From positions 1-64,000 of the forward strand of contig NZ_AP014612.1 in NCBI RefSeq assembly GCF_002355215.1: a DNA stretch of 64,000 nt, in the 5' to 3' direction. Positions 24,258-33,935 of this stretch are shown piece after piece. Every line of letters begins with the position of its first letter. Positions within the stretch are counted from its first letter, which is position 1. The position numbers and the translations under genes are program-made. The DNA is from Streptococcus troglodytae (GTDB lineage: Bacteria > Bacillota > Bacilli > Lactobacillales > Streptococcaceae). The notes under the pieces are model-generated. The model had not been told where the DNA came from and did no database searches. It saw only the letters and a program-made list of their open reading frames with translations.

Positions 24258-25076
24258 ATGAAAAAAAAGAGATTGTCACGTTTTATTGTATTTGTTATCA
24301 CGGTATTATTAACAATTTCAATAGGACTTTTTTTTATTTTCCAAGATTCTGTTATTATAAAATCGGTATCAAAGCCTGTTAATTTAGTTGTTTCTAGCGC
24401 TGATGAGATCGTACATTGGCCTTTTCAATTAATTGATAATACTAAGCATTTGTTTAAAACTAATTCAGAAAATCAAACATTAAAGCGTAAGTTAGAAAAA
24501 TTTGAAGGACAAAAAGGTGATTTAGAGAGATTAAAAGAAGAAAACACAGCACTTCGTAAGACTTTAAAAATTAAAGAAAATTTCCCTGATCTAACTGTTT
24601 TATCCTCTAAAGTTATTGTTCGTTCCCCGGTTTCTTGGTTAGATATATTAACTATAGATTTAGGAAAAAATGATGGGGTGACAAAAAATATGTTAGCCCT
24701 TTCAAATGGTAATTTAGTGGGGAAAATTACTCAAGTTACTGCTACCTCTAGTTCCGTAAAACTACTTTCCAATACTAAAAGCATTGATGAAATTCCAGTC
24801 AAAATTGCAAGCCAAAAGGGTGATGTTTTTGGCATTTTAACACATTATGATCCTAAAACCAGTACTTTTGAAATTACTCAATTAACCTCCTCCTTAGATG
24901 TTAAGAAAGGGGACAGTGTTACAACGAGTGGCTTAGATGGACAAAGTGTTGAAGGTGTGTCTGTTGGTAAGGTTGTATCTGAAGAAAATAATTCAAACAA
25001 TCTTTCTCGGAAGATTTTCGTTAAACCAGCGGTAGATTTATCTGATATCTCCCATGTAACTTTAGTAGGTGATTAA
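24258..25076 (+). CDS. mreC: Rod shape-determining protein MreC
   Basis: MreC is a bitopic protein that scaffolds peripheral peptidoglycan synthesis even in cocci. The 272 residues have one N-terminal membrane span (FIVFVITVLLTISIGLFFIF), a coiled coil (about 70-110; NQTLKRKLEKFEGQKGDLER) and the beta-rich C-terminal domain. I start at ATG 24258 (MKKKRLSRF); longer in-frame starts would run into the operon terminator. The ribosome site is weak. mreD follows at 1 nt. It is intact. Confidence 0.9.
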   Translation: MKKKRLSRFIVFVITVLLTISIGLFFIFQDSVIIKSVSKPVNLVVSSADEIVHWPFQLIDNTKHLFKTNSENQTLKRKLEKFEGQKGDLERLKEENTALRKTLKIKENFPDLTVLSSKVIVRSPVSWLDILTIDLGKNDGVTKNMLALSNGNLVGKITQVTATSSSVKLLSNTKSIDEIPVKIASQKGDVFGILTHYDPKTSTFEITQLTSSLDVKKGDSVTTSGLDGQSVEGVSVGKVVSEENNSNNLSRKIFVKPAVDLSDISHVTLVGD

Positions 25077-25077
25077 T

Positions 25078-25582
25078 ATGTCCATCTTTAAAAATAAACT
25101 ATTTGTCATTTTATTTGCCTTTCTTATGTTACTTGTAGATGGGCATTTATCTTTATTATCACGAATCTTATTTCAAAATCAGTTTATCGTGTCAAGTCAT
25201 TTTTTATTCATTGTGTTATTATTTTATACTCTTGTATTCAATCCTTATTTTATTTTTGGACTTGCCTGTGTTTTAGGAATTATTTATGATTTTTATTATT
25301 TAGGAATATATAATTTTGGAATTGCAACTGTGTTGTATCCTTTAACAATTGTTATTATGTTTAAATTGTGGAAACATATTCCAAATGGTCCTGTTCAACG
25401 CTTTCTAGTTTTTTTATTCTAATCTTTTTCTTGATTTTGCTAGTATTGGTATGGCCTATTTATATCAATTGACAGCTTATCCTTTAAATGATTTTATCAC
25501 TTACAATTTAGCACCTTCCTTAATTTTTAATATACTGGCTTTTCTCTTCTTTCAAAAGCTTTTAGAAAGGATTTACTCATGA
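25078..25582 (+). CDS. mreD: Rod shape-determining protein MreD (frameshifted)
   Basis: MreD is a small polytopic partner of MreC. From ATG 25078 the frame codes for hydrophobic spans (LFVILFAFLMLLVDGHLSLL and onward) but stops at 25422. A second frame then codes for LFLDFASIGMAYLYQLTAYP to a stop at 25582. Removing one T from the seven-T run at 25409-25415 joins them into a 167-residue protein of normal length. It is probably a homopolymer sequencing error, otherwise an inactivated gene. Confidence 0.8.
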
Positions 25583-25612
25583 AAGGCGATATTAAAGCAT
25601 TTTAAATAAAAA

Positions 25613-25656
25613 TGTAATAATGACGTAATATACGAAAAGGTTTTTTTTGATATAAT
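25613..25656 (+). promoter_or_regulatory. gbpB promoter with a VicR/WalR-type box
   Basis: TGTAAT-N5-CGTAAT (25613-25629) matches the VicR/WalR consensus TGTWAH-N5-TGTWAH with one mismatch. It sits upstream of -10 TATAAT (25651-25656), followed by AAAGGAG and the gbpB ATG. Control of gbpB/pcsB by VicRK is established in streptococci; this particular site is my reading. Confidence 0.7.
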
Positions 25657-25691
25657 TATAAAGTCTTATCGAAAAAGGAGTTATATTTGTA

Positions 25692-26987
25692 ATGAAAAAA
25701 AGAATTTTATCAGCAGTTTTAGTGAGTGGTGTAACTCTTAGTTCTGCGACAACATTATCAGCTGTAAAAGCTGATGACTTTGATGCGCAGATTGCGTCAC
25801 AAGATTCTAAAATTAACAATTTGACCGCACAACAACAAGCAGCACAAGCACAAGTTAATACGATTCAAGGACAAGTAAGTGCTTTACAGACACAACAAGC
25901 TGAATTACAAGCTGAAAATCAAAGACTTGAAGCTCAGTCTGCTACTTTGGGTCAACAAATTCAAACACTTTCAAGCAAAATTGTTGCACGTAATGAATCT
26001 TTGAAGCAACAAGCTCGTAGTGCTCAAAAAAGTAATGCAGCTACCAGCTATATTAATGCTATCATTAATTCAAAATCAGTTTCTGATGCTATTAATCGTG
26101 TTTCAGCTATTCGTGAAGTTGTATCTGCTAATGAAAAAATGCTGCAACAACAAGAGCAAGATAAAGCAGCTGTTGAGCAAAAACAACAAGAAAATCAAGC
26201 AGCAATCAATACTGTTGCAGCTAATCAAGAGACAATTGCTCAAAATACAAATGCTTTAAATACACAACAAGCTCAATTGGAAGCAGCTCAACTAAACTTG
26301 CAAGCTGAATTGGCTACTGCACAAGATCAAAAAGCTACTTTAGTTGCTCAAAAAGCGGCAGCAGAGGAAGCTGCACGCCAAGCAGCTGCAGCACAAGCAG
26401 CTGCAGAAGCTAAGGCCGCAGCAGAAGCTAAAGCATTACAAGAACAAGCAGCGCAAGCACAGGCAGCAGCAAATAACAATACTCAAGCGACAGATGCTTC
26501 TGACCAACAAGCAGCCGCAGCTGATAACACTCAAGCAGCACAAACAGGTGATTCAACTGAGCAGTCAGCAGCGCAAGCAGTAAATAATTCTGCTCAAGAA
26601 GGTACTGCAGCAACAGAAGCACAATCATCAGCTTCTAGTGCTTCGACAGCGGCTGTAGCAGCTAATACTTCTTCTGCTAATACATATCCAGCAGGGCAAT
26701 GTACTTGGGGTGTTAAATCATTGGCTCCTTGGGTAGGAAACTACTGGGGTAATGGTGGACAATGGGCAGCAAGTGCAGCAGCTGCAGGATATAGAGTTGG
26801 TTCTACACCTTCAGCTGGAGCTGTGGCTGTATGGAATGATGGCGGTTATGGACACGTTGCTTATGTTACAGGTGTTCAAGGTGGCCAAATTCAAGTTCAA
26901 GAAGCTAACTATGCAGGTAACCAATCTATTGGTAACTACCGTGGTTGGTTTAATCCAGGTAGTGTAAGCTATATCTATCCAAACTAA
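25692..26987 (+). CDS. gbpB: Glucan-binding protein B / PcsB peptidoglycan-splitting hydrolase
   Basis: GbpB (PcsB) is a secreted cell-separation protein, essential or nearly so, and in S. mutans also called a glucan-binding protein. The 431 residues have a signal peptide (about 1-27, ending near SAVKA), a long Gln/Ala-rich coiled coil (30-240), an Ala/Ser/Gln-rich linker, and a C-terminal CHAP domain (about 305-431) with the catalytic Cys in [14 protein letters not shown] and His in GHVAYV. It lies after mreCD as in other streptococci. Its own terminator is now 1.4 kb away because of the IS insertion just after its stop. This gene is the best single species marker here. Confidence 0.96.
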   Translation: MKKRILSAVLVSGVTLSSATTLSAVKADDFDAQIASQDSKINNLTAQQQAAQAQVNTIQGQVSALQTQQAELQAENQRLEAQSATLGQQIQTLSSKIVARNESLKQQARSAQKSNAATSYINAIINSKSVSDAINRVSAIREVVSANEKMLQQQEQDKAAVEQKQQENQAAINTVAANQETIAQNTNALNTQQAQLEAAQLNLQAELATAQDQKATLVAQKAAAEEAARQAAAAQAAAEAKAAAEAKALQEQAAQAQAAANNNTQATDASDQQAAAADNTQAAQTGDSTEQSAAQAVNNSAQEGTAATEAQSSASSASTAAVAANTSSANTYPAGQCTWGVKSLAPWVGNYWGNGGQWAASAAAAGYRVGSTPSAGAVAVWNDGGYGHVAYVTGVQGGQIQVQEANYAGNQSIGNYRGWFNPGSVSYIYPN

Positions 26988-26993
26988 TTTAAT

Positions 26994-27001
26994 ATTATAA
27001 A
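26994..27001. repeat. Target-site duplication, left copy
   Basis: ATTATAAA directly before the IS end; the same 8 bases follow the other end at 28415-28422. Eight bp is usual for ISL3-family elements. Confidence 0.88.
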
Positions 27002-28414
27002 GGCTCATTGTCAACTGTAGTGGGTGACTTATAACGAACACCTAGAGAGAACAATGTTTGTTCTCTCTTTTTTGATGTTCAAAGCGATGAGGATTTTAGT
27101 CTTAAAGTTTTTGAAGTTTACGAAAGCCAAAGGCTTGTCGTTTGATGTCTTTGATGAGTTTATTGGCAGCCTCAAGTTTGGCGTTGGAATAGGGATAGTG
27201 CAAGGCATTCATGATATAAATCTTGTACTTCATAAAGGTTTTGAAGACCGTTTTGAAAGTAGGGTTTACCATTGACGTGTTGTCATCAATGAGTTCAAAG
27301 AATTCAGTCGCTCGCTTTTCTTGAAAATGGAATAGTAAGAGCTGATAAAGGTCGTAGTAATAGCGGAGCTCATCCGATAATTCTAGCGTTTTTTGAACCA
27401 CTTCACGAGGCGTGAGCGTTTGTCTAAAGGTTCTTGAATAAAAGGATTTATCAGACAGTTTTCGACTGTCTTTCTGAAGAATCCGCCAGTGGTTTTTCAT
27501 GGCCCGATAGGGGAGGGATTGCTTGTCAAAGACTCTTCATGATGGCAATTCTAGTCGTCATCATAGCCCGGCTTAGGTGTTGAGATGATGTGAGGTCTAT
27601 CGAGGATGATTTGTGCTTGAGGAAATAATTGCTTGATGAAGGGGATATAGCTTCCAAACATTTCCACGGTCACAAATTTGACCTGTTCCCGAACCTTTCT
27701 GGTGTTATAGAAATGGTTCTTGATGGTTGTTTGTCGGTTATTTTCAAGGATAGTGACAATCTGTCTTGTCTCAAAATCCTGAGCGATGAAGGCTAGTTTT
27801 CCCTTGTTTCGTGAGAACTCATCCCAGGATAGGACTTTGGGGAGTTTTGAAAACTCTTCAGCGAAGGTGAATTGTTCTAGCTTTCTTTGGACAGCCGAAA
27901 CAGAAATGTGTAGTTGTTTGGCGATATCAGTATTGGTCAACTGATCTGTGTGCAGCTGAGTCATCTTATCCCACACCAACTTTGGAATCTGACAGTTTTT
28001 TTGAACGAGAGGCGTCTCAGAAACGGACACTCTACGACAAGTTTTACACTGAAAGCGGCGCTTTTTAAGTTTTAGGACAGTAGGCACTCCTTGGGCATCG
28101 AGGATAGGAAATTTTGACTCCTTTTGGAAGTCGTACTTAATCATAGTTCCTTGACAGTGGGTATAAAGAGGAGCTGGGTAATCCAACTTAGCCTTAATCT
28201 CGATACGGGAATGGTACTGCAAGACGAAGAGAATCGTAATATTTTTATCTTTCAATCCGATTAAATCTGTGGTATTTTTAAGATGTTCCATATGAGCCTT
28301 TCTAATGATGGTTTGGTCGCTTTTCATTATAAGTCATATGGGACTTTTTGTATGCCATCAAAAAGACCCTATAATTTCCAAAGTGGAGTTACCCACTACA
28401 GATATTATAGAGCC
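27002..28414 (-). mobile_element. ISL3-family insertion sequence
   Basis: The 1413-bp element is bounded by inverted repeats that both start GGCTC and share CTGTAGTGGGT (GGCTCATTGTCAACTGTAGT on the left, the right end read inward as GGCTCTATAATATCTGTAGT). It is flanked by a perfect 8-bp duplication. It contains one transposase gene on the minus strand, interrupted by frameshifts. The intact duplication implies insertion rather than rearrangement. It lies between gbpB and the gbpB terminator. Size, ends and protein fit the ISL3 (IS1193/ISSmu-like) group. Confidence 0.92.
27030..28327 (-). pseudogene. ISL3-family transposase (about three frameshifts)
   Basis: The N-terminal 258 codons (from 28327) include the zinc-finger part (CKTCRRVSVSETP), a helix-turn-helix (TNTDIAKQLHISVSAVQRKL) and the DDE segment (VLSWDEFSRNKGKLAFI, VEMFGSYIPFIKQLFPQAQI, ILDRPH). 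The frame then shifts near 27584 (QHLSRAMMTTRIAIMKS), again near 27532 (FDKQSLPYRAMKN, then 27102-27500 open) and near 27090, after which NFKTKILIALNIKKERTN reaches a stop near 27030. As sequenced it cannot make full transposase; given the local error pattern it may be intact in reality. Confidence 0.85.
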
Positions 28415-28422
28415 ATTATAAA
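28415..28422. repeat. Target-site duplication, right copy
   Basis: ATTATAAA directly after the IS, identical to 26994-27001. Confidence 0.88.
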
Positions 28423-28447
28423 AAGGTAAGATTTATCTTATCTTTTT
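28420..28447 (+). terminator. Original gbpB terminator, displaced by the IS
   Basis: The 13-bp stem AAAAAGGTAAGAT (28420-28432) / ATCTTATCTTTTT (28435-28447) includes one G-T pair. Removing the IS and one target copy would place it about 10 nt after the gbpB stop codon. Confidence 0.7.
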
Positions 28448-28475
28448 ATTTTTCCTTATATTCATCATAATTGGA

Positions 28476-28504
28476 TTGAAAAATTACTCTAAAAACGTTA
28501 AAAT
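28476..28504 (+). promoter_or_regulatory. prs promoter
   Basis: TTGAAA (28476-28481), 17-nt spacer, TAAAAT (28499-28504), about 28 nt before the ATG. Confidence 0.65.
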
Positions 28505-28532
28505 GAAAGAGGATTAAAACTTTGGAGGATTT

Positions 28533-29501
28533 ATGTCTTATTCTAATTTAAAATTGTTTGCTTTATCTTCAAACAAAGAATTAGCAGAGAAAGTGGCTAA
28601 GACTATTGGTATTAGTCTTGGAAAATCAACTGTTCGTCAATTTTCTGATGGAGAAATTCAAGTTAATATTGAAGAATCTATTCGCGGAAACCATGTTTTT
28701 ATTTTACAGTCAACAAGTTCACCTGTAAATGATAACTTAATGGAAATTTTGATTATGGTTGATGCTCTTAAACGTGCTAGTGCTGAGACTGTCAGTGTTG
28801 TCATGCCTTATTATGGTTATGCTCGTCAAGATCGAAAAGCACGTTCGCGTGAACCCATCACCTCCAAGTTAGTTGCTAATATGCTTGCTGTAGCAGGAGT
28901 TGATCGTCTTTTGACTGTTGACTTGCATGCAGCACAAATTCAAGGTTTTTTTGATATTCCTGTTGATCATTTGATGGGAGCCCCTTTAATTGCGGATTAT
29001 TTTGTTCGTCGTGGTATGTGTGGCAGCGACTATGTTGTTGTCAGTCCTGACCATGGAGGTGTGACACGTGCGCGTAAATTAGCCCAATTTCTTCAAACTC
29101 CGATAGCAATTATTGATAAACGGCGAAATGTTAACAAAATGAATACGAGTGAAGTCATGAATATCATTGGCAATGTTTCTGGGAAAACGTGTATTTTAAT
29201 TGATGATATGATTGATACTGCAGGAACAATTGCTCATGCAGCTGATGCTCTTGCTGAAGCAGGTGCTACTGCAGTTTATGCTTCTTGTACACATCCAGTT
29301 CTGTCTGGTTCTGCTTTAGATAATATTCAAAATTCGGCTATTGAAAAATTGGTTGTTTTGGATACAATTGACCTTCCTGAAGAAAAATTGATAGATAAAA
29401 TTGAACAAATTTCAATTACTGATTTGATTTCTGAGGCTATTATTCGTATTCATGAAAAACGACCTCTCTCTCCTTTATTTGAATTTACAACTTTTAACTA
29501 G
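28533..29501 (+). CDS. prs: Ribose-phosphate pyrophosphokinase (PRPP synthetase)
   Basis: Prs makes PRPP from ribose-5-phosphate and ATP, feeding the pur genes downstream, pyrimidine synthesis and salvage. The 322 residues include the catalytic flexible loop region ([18 protein letters not shown]), [11 protein letters not shown] and the ribose-phosphate loop [14 protein letters not shown] (about 220-233). A strong TTGGAGG precedes the ATG. It is transcribed from its own promoter and ends in a terminator. It is intact. Confidence 0.97.
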   Translation: MSYSNLKLFALSSNKELAEKVAKTIGISLGKSTVRQFSDGEIQVNIEESIRGNHVFILQSTSSPVNDNLMEILIMVDALKRASAETVSVVMPYYGYARQDRKARSREPITSKLVANMLAVAGVDRLLTVDLHAAQIQGFFDIPVDHLMGAPLIADYFVRRGMCGSDYVVVSPDHGGVTRARKLAQFLQTPIAIIDKRRNVNKMNTSEVMNIIGNVSGKTCILIDDMIDTAGTIAHAADALAEAGATAVYASCTHPVLSGSALDNIQNSAIEKLVVLDTIDLPEEKLIDKIEQISITDLISEAIIRIHEKRPLSPLFEFTTFN

Positions 29502-29502
29502 G

Positions 29503-29527
29503 AATCGCTGAAATAGCGATTTTTTTA
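29503..29527 (+). terminator. Terminator after prs
   Basis: Stem AATCGCT (29503-29509) / AGCGATT (29515-29521) with a T run. Confidence 0.85.
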
Positions 29528-29589
29528 TAGGATGAAAAACCTGCTTTTTTTTGTATAATAGTGTTAATCTATTTGTAAGGGGTATTTTT

Positions 29590-30765
29590 ATGGATTTGAG
29601 TAAACGTTTTAATAAAAATTTAGATAAGATTGAAGTCTCTATGATTCGTCAGTTTGATCAATCTATTTCAGATATTCCAGATGTTTTGAAATTAACTTTG
29701 GGTGAACCAGATTTTGCAACTCCAAAACATATTAAAGAGGCCGCTAAAAGGGCAATTGATGCTGATGAAAGTCATTACACAGGAATGGCAGGACTTTTGG
29801 CATTGAGGCAGGCAGCTAGTGCTTTTGTAAAAGAAAAATATCATCTTACCTATAATCCTGATAATGAAGTTTTAGTAACAATTGGAGCTACAGAAGCCTT
29901 ATCAGCTAGTTTAACAGCTATTTTGGAACCTGGTGATAAAGTGCTTTTGCCTGCACCAGCTTATCCCGGTTATGAGCCTGTTGTTAATTTGGTTGGGGCT
30001 GAAGTAGTTGAGATTGATACCAGATCTAATGATTTTGTCCTAACACCAGAGATGCTTGAAGAGGCTATTTTAAAAGAAGGAGAGGCTCTTAAGGCTGTTA
30101 TTCTCAACTATCCAACCAACCCAACAGGAGTAACTTATTCGCGCCAGCAAATCAAAAATTTGGCTGAGGTTCTTAAAAAATATCCTATCTTTGTCATCAG
30201 TGATGAAGTTTATGCTGAGCTGACTTATACAGGAGAATCTCATGTTTCTATTGCTGAGTATTTGCCTGATCAAACGATTTTGATTTCTGGTTTATCGAAA
30301 TCACATGCCATGACAGGTTGGCGTTTGGGCTTGATTTTTGCACCGACTGTTTTGACAGCACAGTTGATTAAGAGTCATCAGTATTTGGTAACTGCAGCGA
30401 CCACCAGTGTACAATTTGCTGCTATAGAAGCTTTGACCAATGGTAAAGATGATGCTCTGCCAATGAAAGGAGAATATATTAAGCGCCGTGATTATATCAT
30501 TGAAAAAATGGAAGCAATGAAGTTTAAAATCATCAAACCTGATGGTGCTTTTTATATCTTTGCTAAAATACCAGTTGCGCAAGGACAAGATTCCTTTAAG
30601 TTCCTACAAGATTTTGCTAAAGAGAAGGCAGTAGCTTTTATTCCTGGTGTTGCTTTTGGAAAATATGGAGAAGGTTACTTACGAATTTCTTATGCAGCAA
30701 GCATGGAGACTATAAAAGAAGCGATGAAACGCCTTAAAGAATTTATGGAGCAGTATGCAGACTAA
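29590..30765 (+). CDS. Class I/II aminotransferase, AraT-like
   Basis: A pyridoxal-phosphate aminotransferase of 391 residues. The N-terminus ([20 protein letters not shown]) and the run [16 protein letters not shown] and [13 protein letters not shown] resemble lactococcal aromatic aminotransferase AraT as I remember it; it could also act on aspartate. The cofactor Lys is in [15 protein letters not shown] and the cofactor Asp in [12 protein letters not shown] start at ATG 29590, 7 nt after AAGGGG; the longer frame overlaps the TATAAT at 29554-29559. It overlaps recO by 11 nt. It is intact. Confidence 0.88.
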   Translation: MDLSKRFNKNLDKIEVSMIRQFDQSISDIPDVLKLTLGEPDFATPKHIKEAAKRAIDADESHYTGMAGLLALRQAASAFVKEKYHLTYNPDNEVLVTIGATEALSASLTAILEPGDKVLLPAPAYPGYEPVVNLVGAEVVEIDTRSNDFVLTPEMLEEAILKEGEALKAVILNYPTNPTGVTYSRQQIKNLAEVLKKYPIFVISDEVYAELTYTGESHVSIAEYLPDQTILISGLSKSHAMTGWRLGLIFAPTVLTAQLIKSHQYLVTAATTSVQFAAIEALTNGKDDALPMKGEYIKRRDYIIEKMEAMKFKIIKPDGAFYIFAKIPVAQGQDSFKFLQDFAKEKAVAFIPGVAFGKYGEGYLRISYAASMETIKEAMKRLKEFMEQYAD

Positions 30766-31483
30766 AGAAACAAGAGGTTTAGTGCTTTATAATCGGCAAT
30801 TTAGAGAAGATGATAAGCTGGTTAAAATTTTTACGGAAACTTCCGGCAAACATATGTTTTTTGTGCGTCATGCTACTAATTCAAAATTGTCTTCTGTCAT
30901 TCAACCATTGATTCTAGCTGATTTTATTTTAAAAATTAATAATCATGGACTTTCTTATATTGAAGATTATAAGGGAGTCTCTCTTTTTAAGGAAATTAAT
31001 GCAGATATTTATAAATTAGCTTATGCTACTTACCTTGTGTCTTTGGCTGATGCTGCTATTTCAGATGCTGTCTATGATGCCCCTCTTTTTGCTTTTTTAA
31101 TTAAGACCCTAGAATTGATGGATGAAGGTCTTGATTATGAAATATTGACCAATATTTTTGAAATCCAAATTTTAGATCGCTTTGGCGTTCAGCTTAATTT
31201 TCATGACTGTGTTTTTTGCCATCGTGTCGGTTTAGCTTTTGATTTTTCACATCGCTATTCAGGTCTTCTGTGCCCTGAACATTATGAAAAAGATGTTTAT
31301 CGTAGTCACTTAGATCCTAATGTCCCTTACCTTTTGAATCAATTTCAAACTTTACATTTTGATAGCTTAAAGACCATTTCAGTTAAACCTGACATGAAAC
31401 AAAAGCTGAGAAAATTTATTGATGAAGTTTATGAGGACTATATTGGTCTTCGTCTCAAAAGTAAAAATTTATTGATGATTTAG
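30755..31483 (+). CDS. recO: DNA repair protein RecO
   Basis: RecO anneals complementary strands and with RecR loads RecA on gaps. The 242-residue protein has the N-terminal OB-fold ([21 protein letters not shown]), the central helical part and zinc-binding Cys residues ([15 protein letters not shown]). It overlaps the preceding gene by 11 nt, which implies translational coupling. A 232-nt spacer with a promoter then separates it from plsX. Confidence 0.93.
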   Translation: MQTKETRGLVLYNRQFREDDKLVKIFTETSGKHMFFVRHATNSKLSSVIQPLILADFILKINNHGLSYIEDYKGVSLFKEINADIYKLAYATYLVSLADAAISDAVYDAPLFAFLIKTLELMDEGLDYEILTNIFEIQILDRFGVQLNFHDCVFCHRVGLAFDFSHRYSGLLCPEHYEKDVYRSHLDPNVPYLLNQFQTLHFDSLKTISVKPDMKQKLRKFIDEVYEDYIGLRLKSKNLLMI

Positions 31484-31677
31484 ATCACTGGGGACAAGTT
31501 ATGAAATAAAGGAAAATTTCGAAAAAGAGACACTTTTGATGATAGGCATTTAAAATCACTAAGTTTGTCATGAAAAAAATGATATGCTAAAATAATTGAT
31601 TATTAATAAAAAGTTGCCTTAATTTTGCTGAATTGTTTATTTGTTATTTTTTGTAACGTTTAAGGTCCTTTTATTCA

Positions 31678-31686
31678 TGGTATAAT
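31678..31686 (+). promoter_or_regulatory. Extended -10 promoter for plsX-acpP
   Basis: TGGTATAAT (TGnTATAAT), about 30 nt before plsX. No clear -35. No other feature was recognised in the recO-plsX spacer. Confidence 0.55.
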
Positions 31687-31715
31687 TAAGAATAACTATA
31701 ACGAGGAGTTGGATT

Positions 31716-32714
31716 ATGAAGAAAATTGCAGTTGATGCTATGGGTGGAGACAATGCCCCTCAAGCTATTGTCGAAGGAGTTAATCAGGCTTTAGCAGATT
31801 TTTCAGATATTGAAATTCAACTCTATGGTGATGAAGCAAAAATTAAAACCTATTTAAAAGCAAATGATCGTGTGTCTATTATCCATACGGATGAAAAAAT
31901 TCATTCAGATGACGAACCTGTAAAGGCTATTCGGAAGAAAAAACAGGCTTCAATGGTTTTAGGAGCACAGGCTGTTAAAGATGGTAAGGCTGATGCAGTT
32001 CTTTCTGCTGGGAATACAGGGGCTTTGCTAGCTGCTGGACTTCTTGTTGTTGGACGTATCAAAAATATTGATCGTCCTGGTTTGATGTCATCACTTCCTA
32101 CGATTGATGGTAAAGGATTTGATATGCTTGATTTAGGAGCTAATGCTGAAAATACAGCTCATCATTTGCATCAATATGCTATTCTTGGCTCTTTTTATGC
32201 TAAGAATGTCGGAGGTATTGATCATCCGCGGATTGGGCTACTTAATAATGGTACAGAAGCAACTAAGGGAGATCCACTACGTAAGGAAACCTTTGCTCTT
32301 TTAGCAGCAGATGAAACCCTCAATTTTATAGGAAATGTTGAAGCACGTGATTTAATGAACGGTGTCGCAGATGTTGTCGTAACAGATGGTTTCACGGGAA
32401 ACGCTGTTTTGAAATCCATTGAGGGGACAGCACTTGGCATTATGGAGCAGTTGAAAACATCTATTAAGCAAGCTGGTTTAAGAGCAAAATTAGGAGCCCT
32501 TTTACTCAAAAATAGTCTTTATGATTTGAAAAATTCTTTGGATTATTCAGGTGCGGGTGGGGCTGTTCTTTTCGGTCTTAAGGCTCCTGTTGTTAAATGT
32601 CATGGTTCAAGTGATGCTAAATCTGTTTACTACACTATTAAGCAAATCCGAATCATGCTTGAAACTGATGTTATTGGTCAATTAGTAGAAGAATTTTCAA
32701 ACAGGGGGGACTAA
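31716..32714 (+). CDS. plsX: Phosphate acyltransferase PlsX
   Basis: PlsX converts acyl-ACP to acyl-phosphate for phosphatidic acid synthesis at the membrane. The 332 residues start [20 protein letters not shown], with [10 protein letters not shown] and LDLGANAEN in the expected places. ATAACGAGGAG precedes the ATG. acpP follows at 1 nt, as in many Gram-positive bacteria. It is intact. Confidence 0.96.
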   Translation: MKKIAVDAMGGDNAPQAIVEGVNQALADFSDIEIQLYGDEAKIKTYLKANDRVSIIHTDEKIHSDDEPVKAIRKKKQASMVLGAQAVKDGKADAVLSAGNTGALLAAGLLVVGRIKNIDRPGLMSSLPTIDGKGFDMLDLGANAENTAHHLHQYAILGSFYAKNVGGIDHPRIGLLNNGTEATKGDPLRKETFALLAADETLNFIGNVEARDLMNGVADVVVTDGFTGNAVLKSIEGTALGIMEQLKTSIKQAGLRAKLGALLLKNSLYDLKNSLDYSGAGGAVLFGLKAPVVKCHGSSDAKSVYYTIKQIRIMLETDVIGQLVEEFSNRGD

Positions 32715-32715
32715 G

Positions 32716-32964
32716 ATGACTAATGAAAAGATTTTTGACAGGATTTCTAATCTTATTAAAGAACAGCTGCACAATGAAAAAATAGAAGTTACGATGAAGA
32801 CCAATATTCAAGAGGACTTAGGAATTGATTCCATTGCACTTATGGAGTTTATCATTACGCTTGAAGATGAATTTAATCTGAACATTCCTGATGAAGATGT
32901 GGAAGATATTCAGACCATGGGAGAATTGGTCGACTATCTTTCAAGGCGTTTAAAGCGTTCTTAG
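32716..32964 (+). CDS. acpP: Acyl carrier protein
   Basis: An 82-residue acidic protein with the phosphopantetheine attachment Ser39 in DLGIDSIALMEF. It carries acyl chains for fatty acid and phospholipid synthesis and is co-transcribed with plsX (1-nt gap). The usual motif is DSL; here Ile replaces Leu after the Ser, as in the streptococcal copy paired with plsX. It ends in a terminator that marks the left edge of the accessory island. Confidence 0.93.
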   Translation: MTNEKIFDRISNLIKEQLHNEKIEVTMKTNIQEDLGIDSIALMEFIITLEDEFNLNIPDEDVEDIQTMGELVDYLSRRLKRS

Positions 32965-32994
32965 ATAAATAATACTAATATTGTTAATAATGGA

Positions 32995-33028
32995 GGGTTT
33001 AGTTATATGAAGACTAAATCCTTTTTTT
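32995..33028 (+). terminator. Terminator after acpP
   Basis: The 9-bp stem GGGTTTAGT (32995-33003) / ACTAAATCC (33013-33021), with one G-T pair, is followed by seven T. Confidence 0.8.
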
Positions 33029-33039
33029 AAATTTCTCAG

Positions 33040-33084
33040 GTGACATTTTTGTCACTATTTTTTTTACACTAGCACTTTTATAAT
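33040..33084 (+). promoter_or_regulatory. ComR-box promoter of the bacteriocin peptides
   Basis: A perfect dyad GTGACA-TTTT-TGTCAC (33040-33055), then CTATTTTTTT, then -10 TATAAT (33079-33084) 25 nt after TGTC. ComR boxes of the S. thermophilus/salivarius type are GACA-N4-TGTC dyads followed by a T tract. The second site at 38898 has the same layout and spacing. Confidence 0.75.
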
Positions 33085-33157
33085 AATATCATAGCTTGAA
33101 GGAATCATCTGATAGCTAATAATTCTAGAATTAAATTTTGCAGAAGGGAGAAAACTC

Positions 33158-33292
33158 ATGATTGAAAACAAAATGAATTTTGTGGAATTGTCAGTTGAAG
33201 AGTTGGCTGCTATTGAAGGTGGTTTTAACCCATTTAAAGCAATTGGTGATGCAGCTCATGATTTTGCAAAAGGTTTCCAGCGCGGCTGGTAA
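33158..33292 (+). CDS. Double-glycine bacteriocin-like peptide 1
   Basis: A 44-residue peptide with a 22-residue leader ending ELSVEELAAIEGG (conserved hydrophobic positions and GG at -2/-1) and a 22-residue core FNPFKAIGDAAHDFAKGF-QRGW. Such leaders are cut by C39 peptidases of ComA/BlpA-type exporters, one of which lies 6 kb downstream. The core is amphipathic with Phe and Trp and no Cys, fitting an unmodified class II bacteriocin or one partner of a multi-peptide one. AGAAGGGAG precedes the ATG. First gene after the ComR box. Antimicrobial activity is inferred. Confidence 0.82.
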   Translation: MIENKMNFVELSVEELAAIEGGFNPFKAIGDAAHDFAKGFQRGW

Positions 33293-33340
33293 GCTAAAAC
33301 ATGAAGACAGTTCGTTAGACAAACTTATTGGAGGTAAACA

Positions 33341-33484
33341 ATGGAAGTTTCATATCAAACATTGACAATGAATGAATTGTCAGAACTCATCGGCGGAAAC
33401 GCCTTTGAAACTGCAGGCTATTATACAGGCAAAGCAGCACATGCCGTCTACGATTTTGGCCGCGGTGTTATTGCTGGTATCTAA
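33341..33484 (+). CDS. Double-glycine bacteriocin-like peptide 2
   Basis: A 47-residue peptide with a 19-residue leader ending TMNELSELIGG and a 28-residue core rich in Gly, Ala and aromatics (NAFETAGYYTGKAAHAVYDF and so on). Glycines at GYYTG and GRGVIAG form GxxxG-like spacings known from class IIb two-peptide bacteriocins. A strong TTGGAGG lies 8 nt before the ATG. Probably a partner of peptides 1 and 3, with which it is co-transcribed. Confidence 0.82.
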   Translation: MEVSYQTLTMNELSELIGGNAFETAGYYTGKAAHAVYDFGRGVIAGI

Positions 33485-33511
33485 GAAATTATTATCTAGG
33501 AGGACATAAGA

Positions 33512-33661
33512 ATGAACATGACAACTCTTGAAAACTATGAAAAGATTGATTCAGAAGAATTAGCAGAAATTATTGGTGGTATCACAGCTTATCAAGCTGG
33601 TTATGCTGCCGGACGTGCAATTGCTGTTGCAGCTACTGTAGCTACTTTTGCTGCTTTATAA
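33512..33661 (+). CDS. Double-glycine bacteriocin-like peptide 3
   Basis: A 49-residue peptide with a 23-residue leader ending DSEELAEIIGG and a 26-residue very Ala-rich core (ITAYQAGYAAGRAIAVAATV and so on) with GYAAG, a GxxxG helix-packing motif. It is the most hydrophobic of the three and likely to insert into membranes. CTAGGAGG precedes the ATG. A small membrane protein gene follows at 11 nt. Confidence 0.82.
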   Translation: MNMTTLENYEKIDSEELAEIIGGITAYQAGYAAGRAIAVAATVATFAAL

Positions 33662-33672
33662 GGTATAAAAAT

Positions 33673-33867
33673 ATGAGTAAAAAATTATTTGCATGGCTTT
33701 TTGTCATCGTTGTATCTATTTTAATGATTATCAAACTGATAAGCAGCGGAATAACAGATACGGCCGGCTTATTATTAGGCTTATTTATTATCATTGTTAC
33801 TACTTTTAAAATAGCAACGAGTAAAATTAGAAGTGGGTATAGTAATGCTGATGACAGCAGCAAATAA
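33673..33867 (+). CDS. Small membrane protein, probable bacteriocin immunity
   Basis: A 64-residue protein with two predicted membrane spans (LFAWLFVIVVSILMIIKLI and TAGLLLGLFIIIVTTFKIA) and a polar tail. I do not recognise a named family. Small two-span proteins directly after class II bacteriocin genes are usually their immunity factors, so that role is inferred from position. TAAGG lies upstream with about 9-nt spacing. Confidence 0.65.
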   Translation: MSKKLFAWLFVIVVSILMIIKLISSGITDTAGLLLGLFIIIVTTFKIATSKIRSGYSNADDSSK

Positions 33868-33935
33868 TATAAGTCTTTACCGTCCGAGCAATTGATATTG
33901 CTTGGATGATAAAGATCTATATTATTGGAGGAAAG

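Noticed and set aside
26020..26967. Alternative-frame ORFs inside gbpB (Lys/Gln/Leu-rich)
   Set aside because: They are shadows of the repetitive Gln/Ala codons of gbpB.
33040..33065. Reading the dyad at 33040 as a terminator
   Set aside because: It is followed by T, but a proper terminator already ends acpP at 32995-33028, the stem is only 6 bp, and the same motif recurs at 38898 before another promoter.
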